Source: a virus
Strand: one strand, 5' to 3'
IMG/VR virus record: IMGVR_UViG_3300006922_000048
Span: 1 to 44,187 of that record
Length of the DNA stretch: 44,187 bases
Positions 35,586 to 44,122 of the stretch are shown here, piece after piece. A model generated the notes under the pieces. It did no database searches. It was not told the origin of the DNA and saw nothing but the letters and a program-made list of their open reading frames with translations. Made by a program: the position numbers and the translations under genes. Every line of letters starts with the position of its first letter. Within the stretch, counting starts at the first letter, position 1.

Positions 35586-36786
35586 ATGCTTCTTTGCAAA
35601 AAATGCAATTAATTACAAGCCCAATGATAGAATAACTGCGTGTCCCAGAGGTCATGGATCTTTGGCTAAAATTAGTGACTCTGTAAAACCAAGTGATTTT
35701 TTAAATAACGAAGGATTTAGAAATCTTAGGAAAACTTTACAAGATGGTGAATGGGATACATCGCATTGTGATACCTGTATGGAAAGAGAACAACGAAATA
35801 TCACAAGTATGCGTCAAAACATCAACTCTGAATTTAATCCTAACACTAAAATTAATGCAAACGGCAAAGTGCGTTATAGAGAATTAAAATTTATAGAGCT
35901 TAGATTCAGTAATACTTGTAACTTATGCTGTTTGCATTGTGGTCCTGATTACAGCAGTCAATGGGCATCACTTATAAAAAATAATCCCTTACAAAAAGAT
36001 GACGTTGCTCATAATATTAGAGGATGGGTTAATCCGAGTAAAAATACAAATTGGACAAGTAAGCAAGTAAGAGACTTTGTAGAAGACTTAAATAAAAACT
36101 TTCCAAATGTTGAAAGATTTGATATTGCCGGCGGCGAGCCATTGTATCAAAAACAATTTTGGCTATTTTTAGATTTAATAAAAGACCATCCTAATATAAA
36201 ACGTATGACTATTAGTATTACTTCTAACTTTAATGTTGACATTAATTATAAAGATCTTGCTAAAAAACTTAATAAATTTAAACGTGCAAATGTGCGAATA
36301 AGTTTAGATGCTGGAAAAAACTTATACGATTATTTTAGAGGCGGTAGCTGGGAAAAAGTAGAAGACAATATAAAACAGTTTAACAAAACCAGAAGGAATA
36401 CACAATTAGAGGTTACAAATACAATCGGAGTTCATCAAATTTTAGATCTTGAGGATGTAATTGTAAGTATGTTAGAACTTCCAGTTGACAAATTACATCA
36501 TAGTATTATACAATATCCTGACTATTTAAGTCCGCACGTATTTGATTCTAACAATCAAAGAGTTATTGATGAAATTGATAGGGCTAAAGCAGCAATTGAT
36601 TGTTATAAAAGTGATATAAAATACGTTAGCGCTCATAGAATGATTAAATCACTTGAAAAGGAGTATAGTAACTCAAAGTATAAATCTACTTTACTAAAAA
36701 GTTTCCAATACTATACTAATAAAATGGATAAAATTAAAAATACAAATTTTGAATCAGTGTTTGGATATAAAATAGATGAACTCTAA
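35572..36786 (+). CDS. Radical SAM enzyme with N-terminal twitch-like domain (type B1)
   Basis: 404 residues. The N-terminal 90 hold Cys6, Cys24 (TACPRGH) and Cys66/Cys69 (HCDTCMERE), a twitch-like half-SPASM placed before the barrel rather than after it, as in the N-terminal-twitch radical SAM family. The barrel motif is Cys116, Cys120, Cys123 (CNLCCLHC), then GGEP at 187-190 and SLDAGKNLYDYFRGGSWEKV. The C-terminal about 130 residues are helical with no cysteine cluster. In place of the usual CC pair there is a single Cys24 followed by ProArg, so its auxiliary cluster ligation may differ from the paralogues. It is first of five consecutive genes of this type. Overlaps are 14 nt upstream and 11 nt downstream. 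Substrate unknown. Confidence 0.82.
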   Translation: MPPIKCFFAKNAINYKPNDRITACPRGHGSLAKISDSVKPSDFLNNEGFRNLRKTLQDGEWDTSHCDTCMEREQRNITSMRQNINSEFNPNTKINANGKVRYRELKFIELRFSNTCNLCCLHCGPDYSSQWASLIKNNPLQKDDVAHNIRGWVNPSKNTNWTSKQVRDFVEDLNKNFPNVERFDIAGGEPLYQKQFWLFLDLIKDHPNIKRMTISITSNFNVDINYKDLAKKLNKFKRANVRISLDAGKNLYDYFRGGSWEKVEDNIKQFNKTRRNTQLEVTNTIGVHQILDLEDVIVSMLELPVDKLHHSIIQYPDYLSPHVFDSNNQRVIDEIDRAKAAIDCYKSDIKYVSAHRMIKSLEKEYSNSKYKSTLLKSFQYYTNKMDKIKNTNFESVFGYKIDEL

Positions 36787-37870
36787 CTATTGTGTCCTTC
36801 CTTTTGTTCATAGTTGTACAAACGTAGGCGGCAGAAATAAGCCTTGCTGTAGATTTTCTGACCAAAGTTATAACGATCAAGTTAGTCCGTTAGATTATTT
36901 CAATGGAGATAAGATAAATTTACTTAGAAATAAAATGCTTAACGGAGAAATAATAAAAGGATGCGACAAGTGTCACGCAGAAGAGTCGTTAGGTAAACAA
37001 AGTTATAGGCAACGGTCAAACAATCAATATAAAGAATATATTGACAAACAACCTACTTTAAAATTTATCGAAATTGGACTAAGCAATGCCTGTAATTTTG
37101 GATGTGTAACTTGTGATGCAGCATATAGCACAACTTGGTGGCAGGATATTGATGATGTAAATGCTATAGGCGCTAATAAAGCAAAACCTGATCAAAAAGT
37201 TGTATACACAGATAGTAAGTTTAATGACTTTTCTAATATAGATAGAATAAAAATATTAGGCGGCGAACCATTTATGGAGCCGAGAAACTTAGAGTTTTTA
37301 AAAAAATGTAATTTAAAAAATATCGAATTAGAACTTGTTACAAATGGTAGCATTTTGCCAAACAATGAGTGGCAAGAAATATTGCAACAACTAAAATATG
37401 TAAACTTAGATATAAGTTTAGACGGCCATGGTGAAATTGCCGAGTATGTGCGTTATGGAACAAACTGGAAAAAATTAGAATCTAATATTAATTGGTGGAA
37501 ACAGTGGTGGAGTAATAATAACAATATCACTATAAAAAGTCATTTTGTAGTTCATGCTCTAAATGCATTTGATTTACATAATTATTTAGAATGGCAAAAA
37601 AAGTTTAAATGGAAAACTACGTTTGATATACTACAAATGCCAGAATATTTAAATATTAAAATTCTGCCAACAGAAATGAAGAAAGAAATTTTAGAAAAGG
37701 TAGATATTAAGAATGTTACAAACTATTTAACTAAGCATATGAACATTTTTGACAAGGACCAGTGTAGTCTGCTAACTAACTATGTTAGTGTTTTAAATAA
37801 AAAACGTAATCATGACTTACAACAAATTAACAAACTAATGGATAGACTTAATGAAGCAACCAACAGATAG
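36776..37870 (+). CDS. Radical SAM enzyme with N-terminal twitch-like domain (type B2)
   Basis: 364 residues. N-terminal twitch cysteines: Cys6 in NYCVLPFVHSC, the Cys24-Cys25 pair (NKPCCRFSD) and Cys63/Cys66 (GCDKCHAEE). The core motif is Cys106, Cys110, Cys113 (CNFGCVTC), then GGEP at 162-165 and DISLDGHGEIAEYVRYGTNW. The LPFxH start, PCC pair, CxxC and barrel order is shared with the genes at 37851, 39083, 40458 and 44123. The last about 80 residues form a helical cap with repeated Lys/Asn. Starts within the previous gene (11-nt overlap). A radical SAM iron-sulfur enzyme is well supported; reaction and substrate are not. Confidence 0.85.
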   Translation: MNSNYCVLPFVHSCTNVGGRNKPCCRFSDQSYNDQVSPLDYFNGDKINLLRNKMLNGEIIKGCDKCHAEESLGKQSYRQRSNNQYKEYIDKQPTLKFIEIGLSNACNFGCVTCDAAYSTTWWQDIDDVNAIGANKAKPDQKVVYTDSKFNDFSNIDRIKILGGEPFMEPRNLEFLKKCNLKNIELELVTNGSILPNNEWQEILQQLKYVNLDISLDGHGEIAEYVRYGTNWKKLESNINWWKQWWSNNNNITIKSHFVVHALNAFDLHNYLEWQKKFKWKTTFDILQMPEYLNIKILPTEMKKEILEKVDIKNVTNYLTKHMNIFDKDQCSLLTNYVSVLNKKRNHDLQQINKLMDRLNEATNR

Positions 37871-39095
37871 TAAAACTTTTTGTATTTTACCTTGGATACA
37901 TGTGAATGGTAGTGTCGGCGGAGGTTATCGACCATGCTGTAATAGTGAAAGTTATTTTGATTTTAAAGACGACAACAACAGTATCAAACAAGCGTTTGAA
38001 AGCAACAGTATGGACGAAATCCGCCAGTTTATGCAGCAGGAAAAAGAACATCCTGCATGTGAAGTTTGCTATTCAAGAGAGCGCAATAATGGATTAAGTT
38101 TTCGACATACATACACAGTTGATAAGTTTAAAGAATTTGTAGATCCGAATGCAGACGAAAAAATAAAATATTTAGACTTACGTTTTGATAACACTTGTAA
38201 TCTTGCTTGTAGAATGTGTGATCCAAGTAGTAGTAATCAGTTATATAGTAGTATCGAATGGTATAGGCAAGAGGATAAACCACTACCAGAACACTGGAAA
38301 GGGTTTACTAATTATAAACAAAAAGATCAAACACAGATTAGTGCAAATCGTAAAGACTATGTAATAGAATTATTACCGGGTATAGAAGTTTTAAAAGTAA
38401 CCGGCGGCGAACCTTTTATTAGCAAGGATTTTTTAGAAGTATTAGATCATGCAATTGAAAATGATTATGCAAAAAATATTAGATTGCTAATAACTACAAA
38501 TGGCACTAAGTTTGTAAAGGCAGTTTTACAACGTCTTAAACATTTTAAGGGCGTTGACATGAATGTAAGTGTTGACGGAACCAGTCATGTGTATGACTAT
38601 GTTAGATATCCTTTTACATGGAATAAATGGAATGATAGATTTTTAGAGTTTTTAAATTTTGCTGATGAAAACGAAATGTATAAAAACAAATACTTTCGAA
38701 TTCGAACAAGTACAGTTGTTACAATGTACAATTGGTTGAATTGTCCAGAGCTATATACACATTTGAAATCTTATACTGAACAATTTCCGTGGTTAATTAA
38801 TAAAAATTATATACCACGTATAGATTTTAATTTAAATCTGCGCCCAAAAGATAGTGAAATGTCGGCCAAGTGGTTACCTAATAACATTTTAGATAAGGGT
38901 TTAGAGTTATGGCAGCATACTGATTGTAGACAATATAAAGAATTTGAAAAGTATGTAGTTAATGCAAAAAAACTAAATTCAGACGATAAAAATCTTTATC
39001 GAGAAAAAATTAAATACACTACTACGACATTAGACAAACAGCGGAAACAAACTTTTGCTGTATTAGATAGCGAGATTGTTAAATGGCTAAAATAG
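37851..39095 (+). CDS. Radical SAM enzyme with N-terminal twitch-like domain (type B3)
   Basis: 414 residues. Twitch cysteines Cys11 (TFCILPWIHVNGS), Cys29-Cys30 (YRPCCNSES) and Cys70/Cys73 (ACEVCYSRE). Core cluster Cys116, Cys120, Cys123 (CNLACRMC). TGGEP at 184-188, LITTNGTKFVKAVL, and NVSVDGTSHVYDYVRYPFTW follow. This is the most canonical member of the group: the CILPWIH opening and PCC pair are the usual signature of the N-terminal-twitch radical SAM family. The C-terminal part (about 290-414) is long and aromatic, with LRPKDSEMSAKWLP. It overlaps the previous gene by 20 nt and the next by 13 nt. The product of the partial gene at 44123 starts almost the same way (TFCLLPWVH). Confidence 0.87.
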   Translation: MKQPTDSKTFCILPWIHVNGSVGGGYRPCCNSESYFDFKDDNNSIKQAFESNSMDEIRQFMQQEKEHPACEVCYSRERNNGLSFRHTYTVDKFKEFVDPNADEKIKYLDLRFDNTCNLACRMCDPSSSNQLYSSIEWYRQEDKPLPEHWKGFTNYKQKDQTQISANRKDYVIELLPGIEVLKVTGGEPFISKDFLEVLDHAIENDYAKNIRLLITTNGTKFVKAVLQRLKHFKGVDMNVSVDGTSHVYDYVRYPFTWNKWNDRFLEFLNFADENEMYKNKYFRIRTSTVVTMYNWLNCPELYTHLKSYTEQFPWLINKNYIPRIDFNLNLRPKDSEMSAKWLPNNILDKGLELWQHTDCRQYKEFEKYVVNAKKLNSDDKNLYREKIKYTTTTLDKQRKQTFAVLDSEIVKWLK

Positions 39096-40486
39096 ATAAA
39101 AAAGAAGCAGAGCGTTTAGAAAGTTTAGTACCAAATAAAAAGTTTTGTCCTGCTCCCTTTATGCATACATATATAAATTCAAATAATAGAGGATATAAAC
39201 TTTGCTGTATGAGTCATATTGTTGGTCGTTGGGATACTGAACAAAGTCTTAAAGAACAACACGAAGAATTTTGGACTGGTGAAACTATGCAAAGTATTCG
39301 CCAAGATTTTCTTGATGGCAAAATGCCAGAATCGTGTGAGTGGTGGTGCGGTCGTTGGGAAAAAGAAGGTATATATCATAAGAGTGATAGATTAGATTTT
39401 ATAAAACGCTATGAATTAGAATTAAAAGCAGGATTTACAGAAATAAATTGGGACATAACTCATGGTACCCTTGAATTCCAGAAGCCAGTCGATATTGATT
39501 TACGACCAAGTAAAATGTGTAATTTAAAATGTCGTAGCTGTAATAGTCTTTGGTCCGATAAGATTGAACAAGAAGTACTTGCTAATCCAGAAATACAAGG
39601 ATGGAGCCATTGGGACATGGTAACACAAAGCCCTAATGCTATGCGTAAAGCAAAACAGATTGATTACTCAGATCCTAAGTTTGATGTTGTTAGTAATTTA
39701 GACTTTTCAAATGTATTTCGTTTAAAAATGAGCGGAGGAGAAACGTTAGTTGATCCAAGAGTTTATAATATTATGAAAAAACTTGTTGATAGTGGCGAAG
39801 CAAAGAATGTACGTCTTCATCAAATTACAAACTGTACCAGCCTTCCAAGCAGAATATACGATCTACTGGCACAGTTTAAAGAAGTTAGTTTCAATATTAG
39901 TGTAGATGGCGTAAAAGAAACAGATGAATTTTTACGTGACGGAACCAGATGGGATCGAAAACAAAAAGTATTTGATAAAATCTTTACATTACCTAATTTA
40001 AAATGGGCTGGCATAATGCATGTCTTCCAGCCTGTTAGCGCATTTCAAGTAAAGCGTAATGTAGAATGGTTTTTAGAAGGATACAGAAAATATACAAAAC
40101 AACATAACGGTGTTACTTTTAATCCTATTGTTGATCCTTGGTATCTAAGTGTAAGTTGGTTAGATGAAGATCATAAAGATTACATAAGACAGCAAGTAAA
40201 AGAATGTATAACAGAATTTAATATGTGTAAACAAGAACAACAATGGTTTGATCTGTTACATAGTGAATTAGATAAGACACAAACTGACGAGCGTCGAAAA
40301 AGATATGCAAATGATTATGTGCGAGCAGAGTTAGCATTGGATAAAATAAGGAATACAAGTTCTCTTACTATAGAGCCTATGCTACAACGATATTTTGATA
40401 GATACGATCCAAACAATGTTACACACGGTGACAAAACAGGAAGACCAGGAGCCCACTTTGACGGAAAACCAAAACCAACAGTCTAA
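39083..40486 (+). CDS. Radical SAM enzyme with N-terminal twitch-like domain (type B4)
   Basis: 467 residues. Twitch cysteines Cys22 (KFCPAPFMHTY), Cys41-Cys42 (YKLCCMSH) and Cys85/Cys89 (SCEWWCGRW); the last pair is CxxxC where the others have CxxC. Core cluster Cys146, Cys150, Cys153 (CNLKCRSC). The glycine motif is SGGETLVDP, with Thr in the Pro position of GGEP (217-221). NISVDGVKETDEFLRDGTRW is the usual later strand. The C-terminus is long, with a helical region and a low-complexity HGDKTGRPGAHFDGKP tail encoded where the next gene begins in another frame. The 13-nt upstream overlap is typical of the run. Substrate unknown. Confidence 0.84.
   Translation: MAKIDKKEAERLESLVPNKKFCPAPFMHTYINSNNRGYKLCCMSHIVGRWDTEQSLKEQHEEFWTGETMQSIRQDFLDGKMPESCEWWCGRWEKEGIYHKSDRLDFIKRYELELKAGFTEINWDITHGTLEFQKPVDIDLRPSKMCNLKCRSCNSLWSDKIEQEVLANPEIQGWSHWDMVTQSPNAMRKAKQIDYSDPKFDVVSNLDFSNVFRLKMSGGETLVDPRVYNIMKKLVDSGEAKNVRLHQITNCTSLPSRIYDLLAQFKEVSFNISVDGVKETDEFLRDGTRWDRKQKVFDKIFTLPNLKWAGIMHVFQPVSAFQVKRNVEWFLEGYRKYTKQHNGVTFNPIVDPWYLSVSWLDEDHKDYIRQQVKECITEFNMCKQEQQWFDLLHSELDKTQTDERRKRYANDYVRAELALDKIRNTSSLTIEPMLQRYFDRYDPNNVTHGDKTGRPGAHFDGKPKPTV
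40447..40451 (+). promoter_or_regulatory. Ribosome-binding site supporting a TTG start
   Basis: AGGAG lies 6 nt before TTG at 40458. The resulting protein begins 13 residues before its first twitch Cys, similar to the sister proteins. Alternative in-frame starts at 40416 (ATG) and 40395 (TTG) lack a comparable site. Confidence 0.5.
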
Positions 40487-41720
40487 AAAGGTATTTTGTA
40501 CAGCACCTTTTTTTAATTTATATTATAAGGGTAATAAGGATTATAATAAAATAATGCCTTGTTGTGAAGGTCGTTTGGGATCTTTAGGTAACTTTAGCCA
40601 TTATGAAGAATATAGTAAAAGTAAATGGTTACGAAATATAAGAAAGAAAATGCTTAACAACGAACCTGCAGAAATATGTACTCGATGTGTATCTGTTGAA
40701 GAAGCTGGCGGGTTCAATGCGAGAGAACATTATAGAAATTTACTTGAAAAAATAGAATTTAGGACAAAGGAAAAAGTAGAGTTTAACTTTAAAAACGGGA
40801 ACCAACACGGCCATCCGATGGCATTAGATTACAGAGGTAGTAATCTTTGTAATTTAAAATGCAGAATGTGTCATCAAGGAAGTAGTTCGGAAATTGCTAA
40901 AGAAATTAATAAAAATCAAGATCTGTATCGTCCAATGGGATACGGTAACGGAGTAAGTCATTTATATATTAATAACAAACTGCCTAACGAGTTTATAGAC
41001 GAGCTTAAATTAGACAACGTGTATAGATTTAAAATCTTAGGCGGAGAACCGTTAATGCAAGAAGATGTGTACATAGGATTAGAAAAAATGGCACAGTTGC
41101 CACACAGGAAGGAAGTTGATATAAGTTTTACAACTAATGCAACTAACTTTCCAAAAAGATTCTATGACTTAATTGGAAAATTTAGACGTATATTGATGCG
41201 AGTAAGTCTTGACGGTGTTGATGATGTATTTGAATATTGTAGATCAAACGGCAACTGGGACAAAATTATGAAAAATATAACTTCGTTGTCTGAGCGGGGT
41301 TATACACAAAATGAATTAGCTCTCGGTTTTAGTTTTGTTATACAATTTTATAATGTTTTTAGGATTTATGATATAATGGAATGGTGTGCTAAATGGGAAG
41401 ATGAACATCCTGTAGAAACTTCGATATGGTCAATGCATACATTTTTTAGTCCAATTGAACAAAATCATTTATCAACAGCAATGTGTACTACAGAAGATAG
41501 AGAATTTCTTAGACAAGAGCTTGACAGATTCCTTAAAGATTATGGACGTAGGTCCTGGTTTGATCGTGTAGAAAACATTATATTCAATTTTGATGAAAAT
41601 AGAAATTTTGATAAAGAAAAAGCCAAAGAAACACTAATTGTATACAGTAAAAATTTAGATAAAATTAGAAAAACTAATTTACCAGATTTACATGAAAGAT
41701 ATAGCAAATATTATGAATGA
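40458..41720 (+). CDS. Radical SAM enzyme with N-terminal twitch-like domain (type B5)
   Basis: From TTG at 40458, 420 residues; ATG at 40416 would add 14. Twitch cysteines: Cys14 (VFCTAPFFNLY), Cys35-Cys36 (IMPCCEGR) and Cys74/Cys77 (ICTRCVSVEE). Core cluster Cys131, Cys135, Cys138 (CNLKCRMC). GGEP at 195-198, TTNATNFPKRFYDL, and RVSLDGVDDVFEYCRSNGNW follow. It is closest to the gene at 39083 in its APF-type opening and in the C-terminal region before the linker. The 29-nt overlap with the previous gene is the longest in the run. The C-terminal half includes a long helical region (MEWCAKWEDEHPVETSIW). Radical SAM function is clear; the substrate is unknown. Confidence 0.84.
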   Translation: MTENQNQQSKKVFCTAPFFNLYYKGNKDYNKIMPCCEGRLGSLGNFSHYEEYSKSKWLRNIRKKMLNNEPAEICTRCVSVEEAGGFNAREHYRNLLEKIEFRTKEKVEFNFKNGNQHGHPMALDYRGSNLCNLKCRMCHQGSSSEIAKEINKNQDLYRPMGYGNGVSHLYINNKLPNEFIDELKLDNVYRFKILGGEPLMQEDVYIGLEKMAQLPHRKEVDISFTTNATNFPKRFYDLIGKFRRILMRVSLDGVDDVFEYCRSNGNWDKIMKNITSLSERGYTQNELALGFSFVIQFYNVFRIYDIMEWCAKWEDEHPVETSIWSMHTFFSPIEQNHLSTAMCTTEDREFLRQELDRFLKDYGRRSWFDRVENIIFNFDENRNFDKEKAKETLIVYSKNLDKIRKTNLPDLHERYSKYYE

Positions 41721-42903
41721 AACATACAATAGTATTAATCCCAGTAAAACAAATGAATTTATCATAACATGGGACACCGGCAAACGATGTAATTTTGACT
41801 GCGGCTATTGCGGCGATGACAGACATGACTTAGTGAGCAAGTTTCCAGACTTCGACGAGCTTGTTAAAGGTGTTGACTTTATTAAGAAATATTTAACAGT
41901 AATGATGCCGCATAGGAATAATCAAGTTGCTACACTTAGTTTAACAGGTGGAGAACCTACAGTTAATCCTAATTTTTTACGATTAGCAACATATCTAAAC
42001 GATCAATTTAAAGACTTTGAATACGAAGTTAAAACTATCTTAACTACAAACGGCAGTTTCCCTCAAAAAAATATTCAACATTTGGTAGATAATTTTAGAG
42101 GAATCACTCTTAGTTATCATTGTGATAGTAAAGAAAAACTTAAAGAAAAAGTAAGAGAAAATATCCTTATTTTACATAAGAGTATGAAAAGTTTTAAAGT
42201 AAATCTTATGATGCATCCGTATGATAATTATTGGCAAGAATGTTTAGATTTAATCGATGTAATGGACGAGCATAAAGTTAAGTATGTTCCGAGAGTAATT
42301 AATGGTTTAAAATATAGTCCAGAGCAAAGTGAATTTCTTACAAATTATTGGCAAAGGAAAAATAAAACTAAAACTGAAATAAAAGTAGAAAAAGTTGAAT
42401 CAAAGCCGCAAGAAGTTAAAAAAGAAAATGTCATACATCGAAAAATGAAAAAAGATGTTGAAAAAACATTTAACGAATTACGAAAAGATGAAACTAAAAC
42501 TAATGTTATTCACGGCAGGCATTGTTGTAGTAAACACGAATTATCCTGCGGGTCAATGTGTGGATCTACACAAAATCTTACATATGTTACCGATACAAGA
42601 TTTCCAGAATGGTACTGCGGTGTAAATTGGTTCTTTTTACATCTTGAAAGTCAAACAGATCAAATATTTCATCATCAAACCTGTCAAGCACAATACGGCA
42701 AGGGTAGGGGAGCAGTTGGTAAAATAAGTGAGTGGACAACTTTTACTGACAAAGTTGAAACTATGATAAACACAGGTAAAATGGAAACTATTCAATGTCC
42801 AAATAAAAAGTGTGGTTGCGGATTGTGTGCTACAAAGAGTATAGATAAAAATATGTTTAACAACTTAATGTCTAATCATATTAAGGGCGTAACATATGTC
42901 TGA
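41713..42903 (+). CDS. Radical SAM enzyme with ten-cysteine C-terminal domain (type C)
   Basis: From ATG at 41713 (an 8-nt ATGAATGA overlap), 396 residues; ATG at 41692 would add 7. There is no N-terminal twitch: the core cluster comes early, Cys26, Cys30 and Cys33 (CNFDCGYC), with TGGEPTVNP at 78-86 and ILTTNGSFPQ. A Lys/Glu-rich linker (about 216-266) is followed by a cysteine-rich region with ten cysteines, from Cys271-Cys272 (RHCCSKHELSCGSMC) to Cys367, Cys369 and Cys372 (KCGCGLCATKS). This is more cysteine than a standard SPASM and could hold two auxiliary 4Fe-4S clusters or one plus a metal site. It differs from both type A and type B, so it may perform a distinct step. Confidence 0.83.
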   Translation: MNETYNSINPSKTNEFIITWDTGKRCNFDCGYCGDDRHDLVSKFPDFDELVKGVDFIKKYLTVMMPHRNNQVATLSLTGGEPTVNPNFLRLATYLNDQFKDFEYEVKTILTTNGSFPQKNIQHLVDNFRGITLSYHCDSKEKLKEKVRENILILHKSMKSFKVNLMMHPYDNYWQECLDLIDVMDEHKVKYVPRVINGLKYSPEQSEFLTNYWQRKNKTKTEIKVEKVESKPQEVKKENVIHRKMKKDVEKTFNELRKDETKTNVIHGRHCCSKHELSCGSMCGSTQNLTYVTDTRFPEWYCGVNWFFLHLESQTDQIFHHQTCQAQYGKGRGAVGKISEWTTFTDKVETMINTGKMETIQCPNKKCGCGLCATKSIDKNMFNNLMSNHIKGVTYV

Positions 42904-44122
42904 TAATAGTCTTGGTATTCATATCGAAATATCTTCTAACTGTAACAGCAGATGTTTAGACTGTGGACGATTTGTCAAAGGTACGGACACTATTAATCCG
43001 TATGTTGATATTGGAAGTAAAGGCAATATTAGTATTTCGGCTATAGAAAATATTTTTGATAAATCTATATCAGAAACTGCACGATACGTAAATTTTACTG
43101 GAACTTATGGTGACTTTACCTTACATCCTAATGCATTAGATATAATGAAATGTATTTCTAATAAAATACAGCCGCACATAAAAAATAGAAATAAAAATGA
43201 GTTAACAGATAAAATAAGATTACTTGCTGAAACAAATGGCGGAGCAAGAGACGACGAATGGTGGCACAAGTTTGGTGACTACATCTTAAAATATTTTGAT
43301 AAAGGTAGTTTAGTTATATTTGCATTAGACGGCACCGACAACGAAACGCACCAAATGTATCGTCGAGGTGTTGACTTTGATACAGTGTTACGACATGCAA
43401 AAATTTTAATTGATAAAGGTATACGAACACGTTGGAGCTTTATAAGTTTTGCGCACAATGAACATCAACTCGACGAAGCAAAGCAAATGGCTAACGAAAT
43501 AGGATTTACACAATTTCGAATTAGAAGATCAAGGCTACGCCATAATCCAAAAACAATTACAAATGTAAAACAAAAAAAGAAAAACATAAGTGATAAACAA
43601 ATATCAAAGTCTCAGATGTATACAGACTTAGTAAAAGAAAAAGAACATAGTGTTGTAAATGATGTTCCTAAGCCGTGGTATAAAAAGAAGATTGACGATT
43701 ATGTAAATGAAACTTCTATTGAGTGCGAATGGAAAAAGAAACAACAAATTAGTATAGACTATACAGGCAGAGTTTGGCAATGTTGTTACTTTAGTAATTT
43801 TTATCATTATAACTTAAATCTGCCAGACTACGAACATGTGTCAAATAATGCATATGATTATAATTATAATAACCAAAACTACGAACGGTTAAGTGTCTAC
43901 GAGGATAGATACAATGACAAATGGAATAATATAAATCATAGAACACTTAGTAATATTTTAGGACACGATTTCTTCACAACAGATTTGCCTGATAGTTTTA
44001 ATAACACTACAGAGCATAAACATAATCCAAGAATTGTACGATGTAGCAAATTTTGTGGAGAAAAGTCAAGAACTTTAGATAAGAAGCTAACATCTATTAA
44101 TAAAGAAAAAGAGGAACAATAA
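42896..44122 (+). CDS. Radical SAM enzyme with C-terminal SPASM-like domain (type A)
   Basis: 408 residues. Core cluster Cys16, Cys20, Cys23 (CNSRCLDC). The glycine motif is GTYGDFTLHP, again not GGEP. AETNGGARDDEWW and IFALDGTDNETHQMYRRGV match the proteins at 32026 and 33814. ISFAHNEHQLDEAKQMANE is nearly the same as LIFAHNEHQVDEAEALANQ in 32026. After a Lys-rich linker come Cys277, Cys296-Cys297 (GRVWQCCYFSN) and Cys383/Cys387 (RCSKFC), so both halves of the split pair at 33814/34442 are present here in one chain. It overlaps the previous gene by 8 nt. Its stop is followed directly by the ATG of the partial gene. Confidence 0.84.
   Translation: MSDNSLGIHIEISSNCNSRCLDCGRFVKGTDTINPYVDIGSKGNISISAIENIFDKSISETARYVNFTGTYGDFTLHPNALDIMKCISNKIQPHIKNRNKNELTDKIRLLAETNGGARDDEWWHKFGDYILKYFDKGSLVIFALDGTDNETHQMYRRGVDFDTVLRHAKILIDKGIRTRWSFISFAHNEHQLDEAKQMANEIGFTQFRIRRSRLRHNPKTITNVKQKKKNISDKQISKSQMYTDLVKEKEHSVVNDVPKPWYKKKIDDYVNETSIECEWKKKQQISIDYTGRVWQCCYFSNFYHYNLNLPDYEHVSNNAYDYNYNNQNYERLSVYEDRYNDKWNNINHRTLSNILGHDFFTTDLPDSFNNTTEHKHNPRIVRCSKFCGEKSRTLDKKLTSINKEKEEQ

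Noticed and set aside
37906-38097. 63-residue + strand frame
   Set aside because: It lies in another frame inside the radical SAM gene at 37851 and overlaps its cysteine motifs; no ribosome-binding site or family signal.
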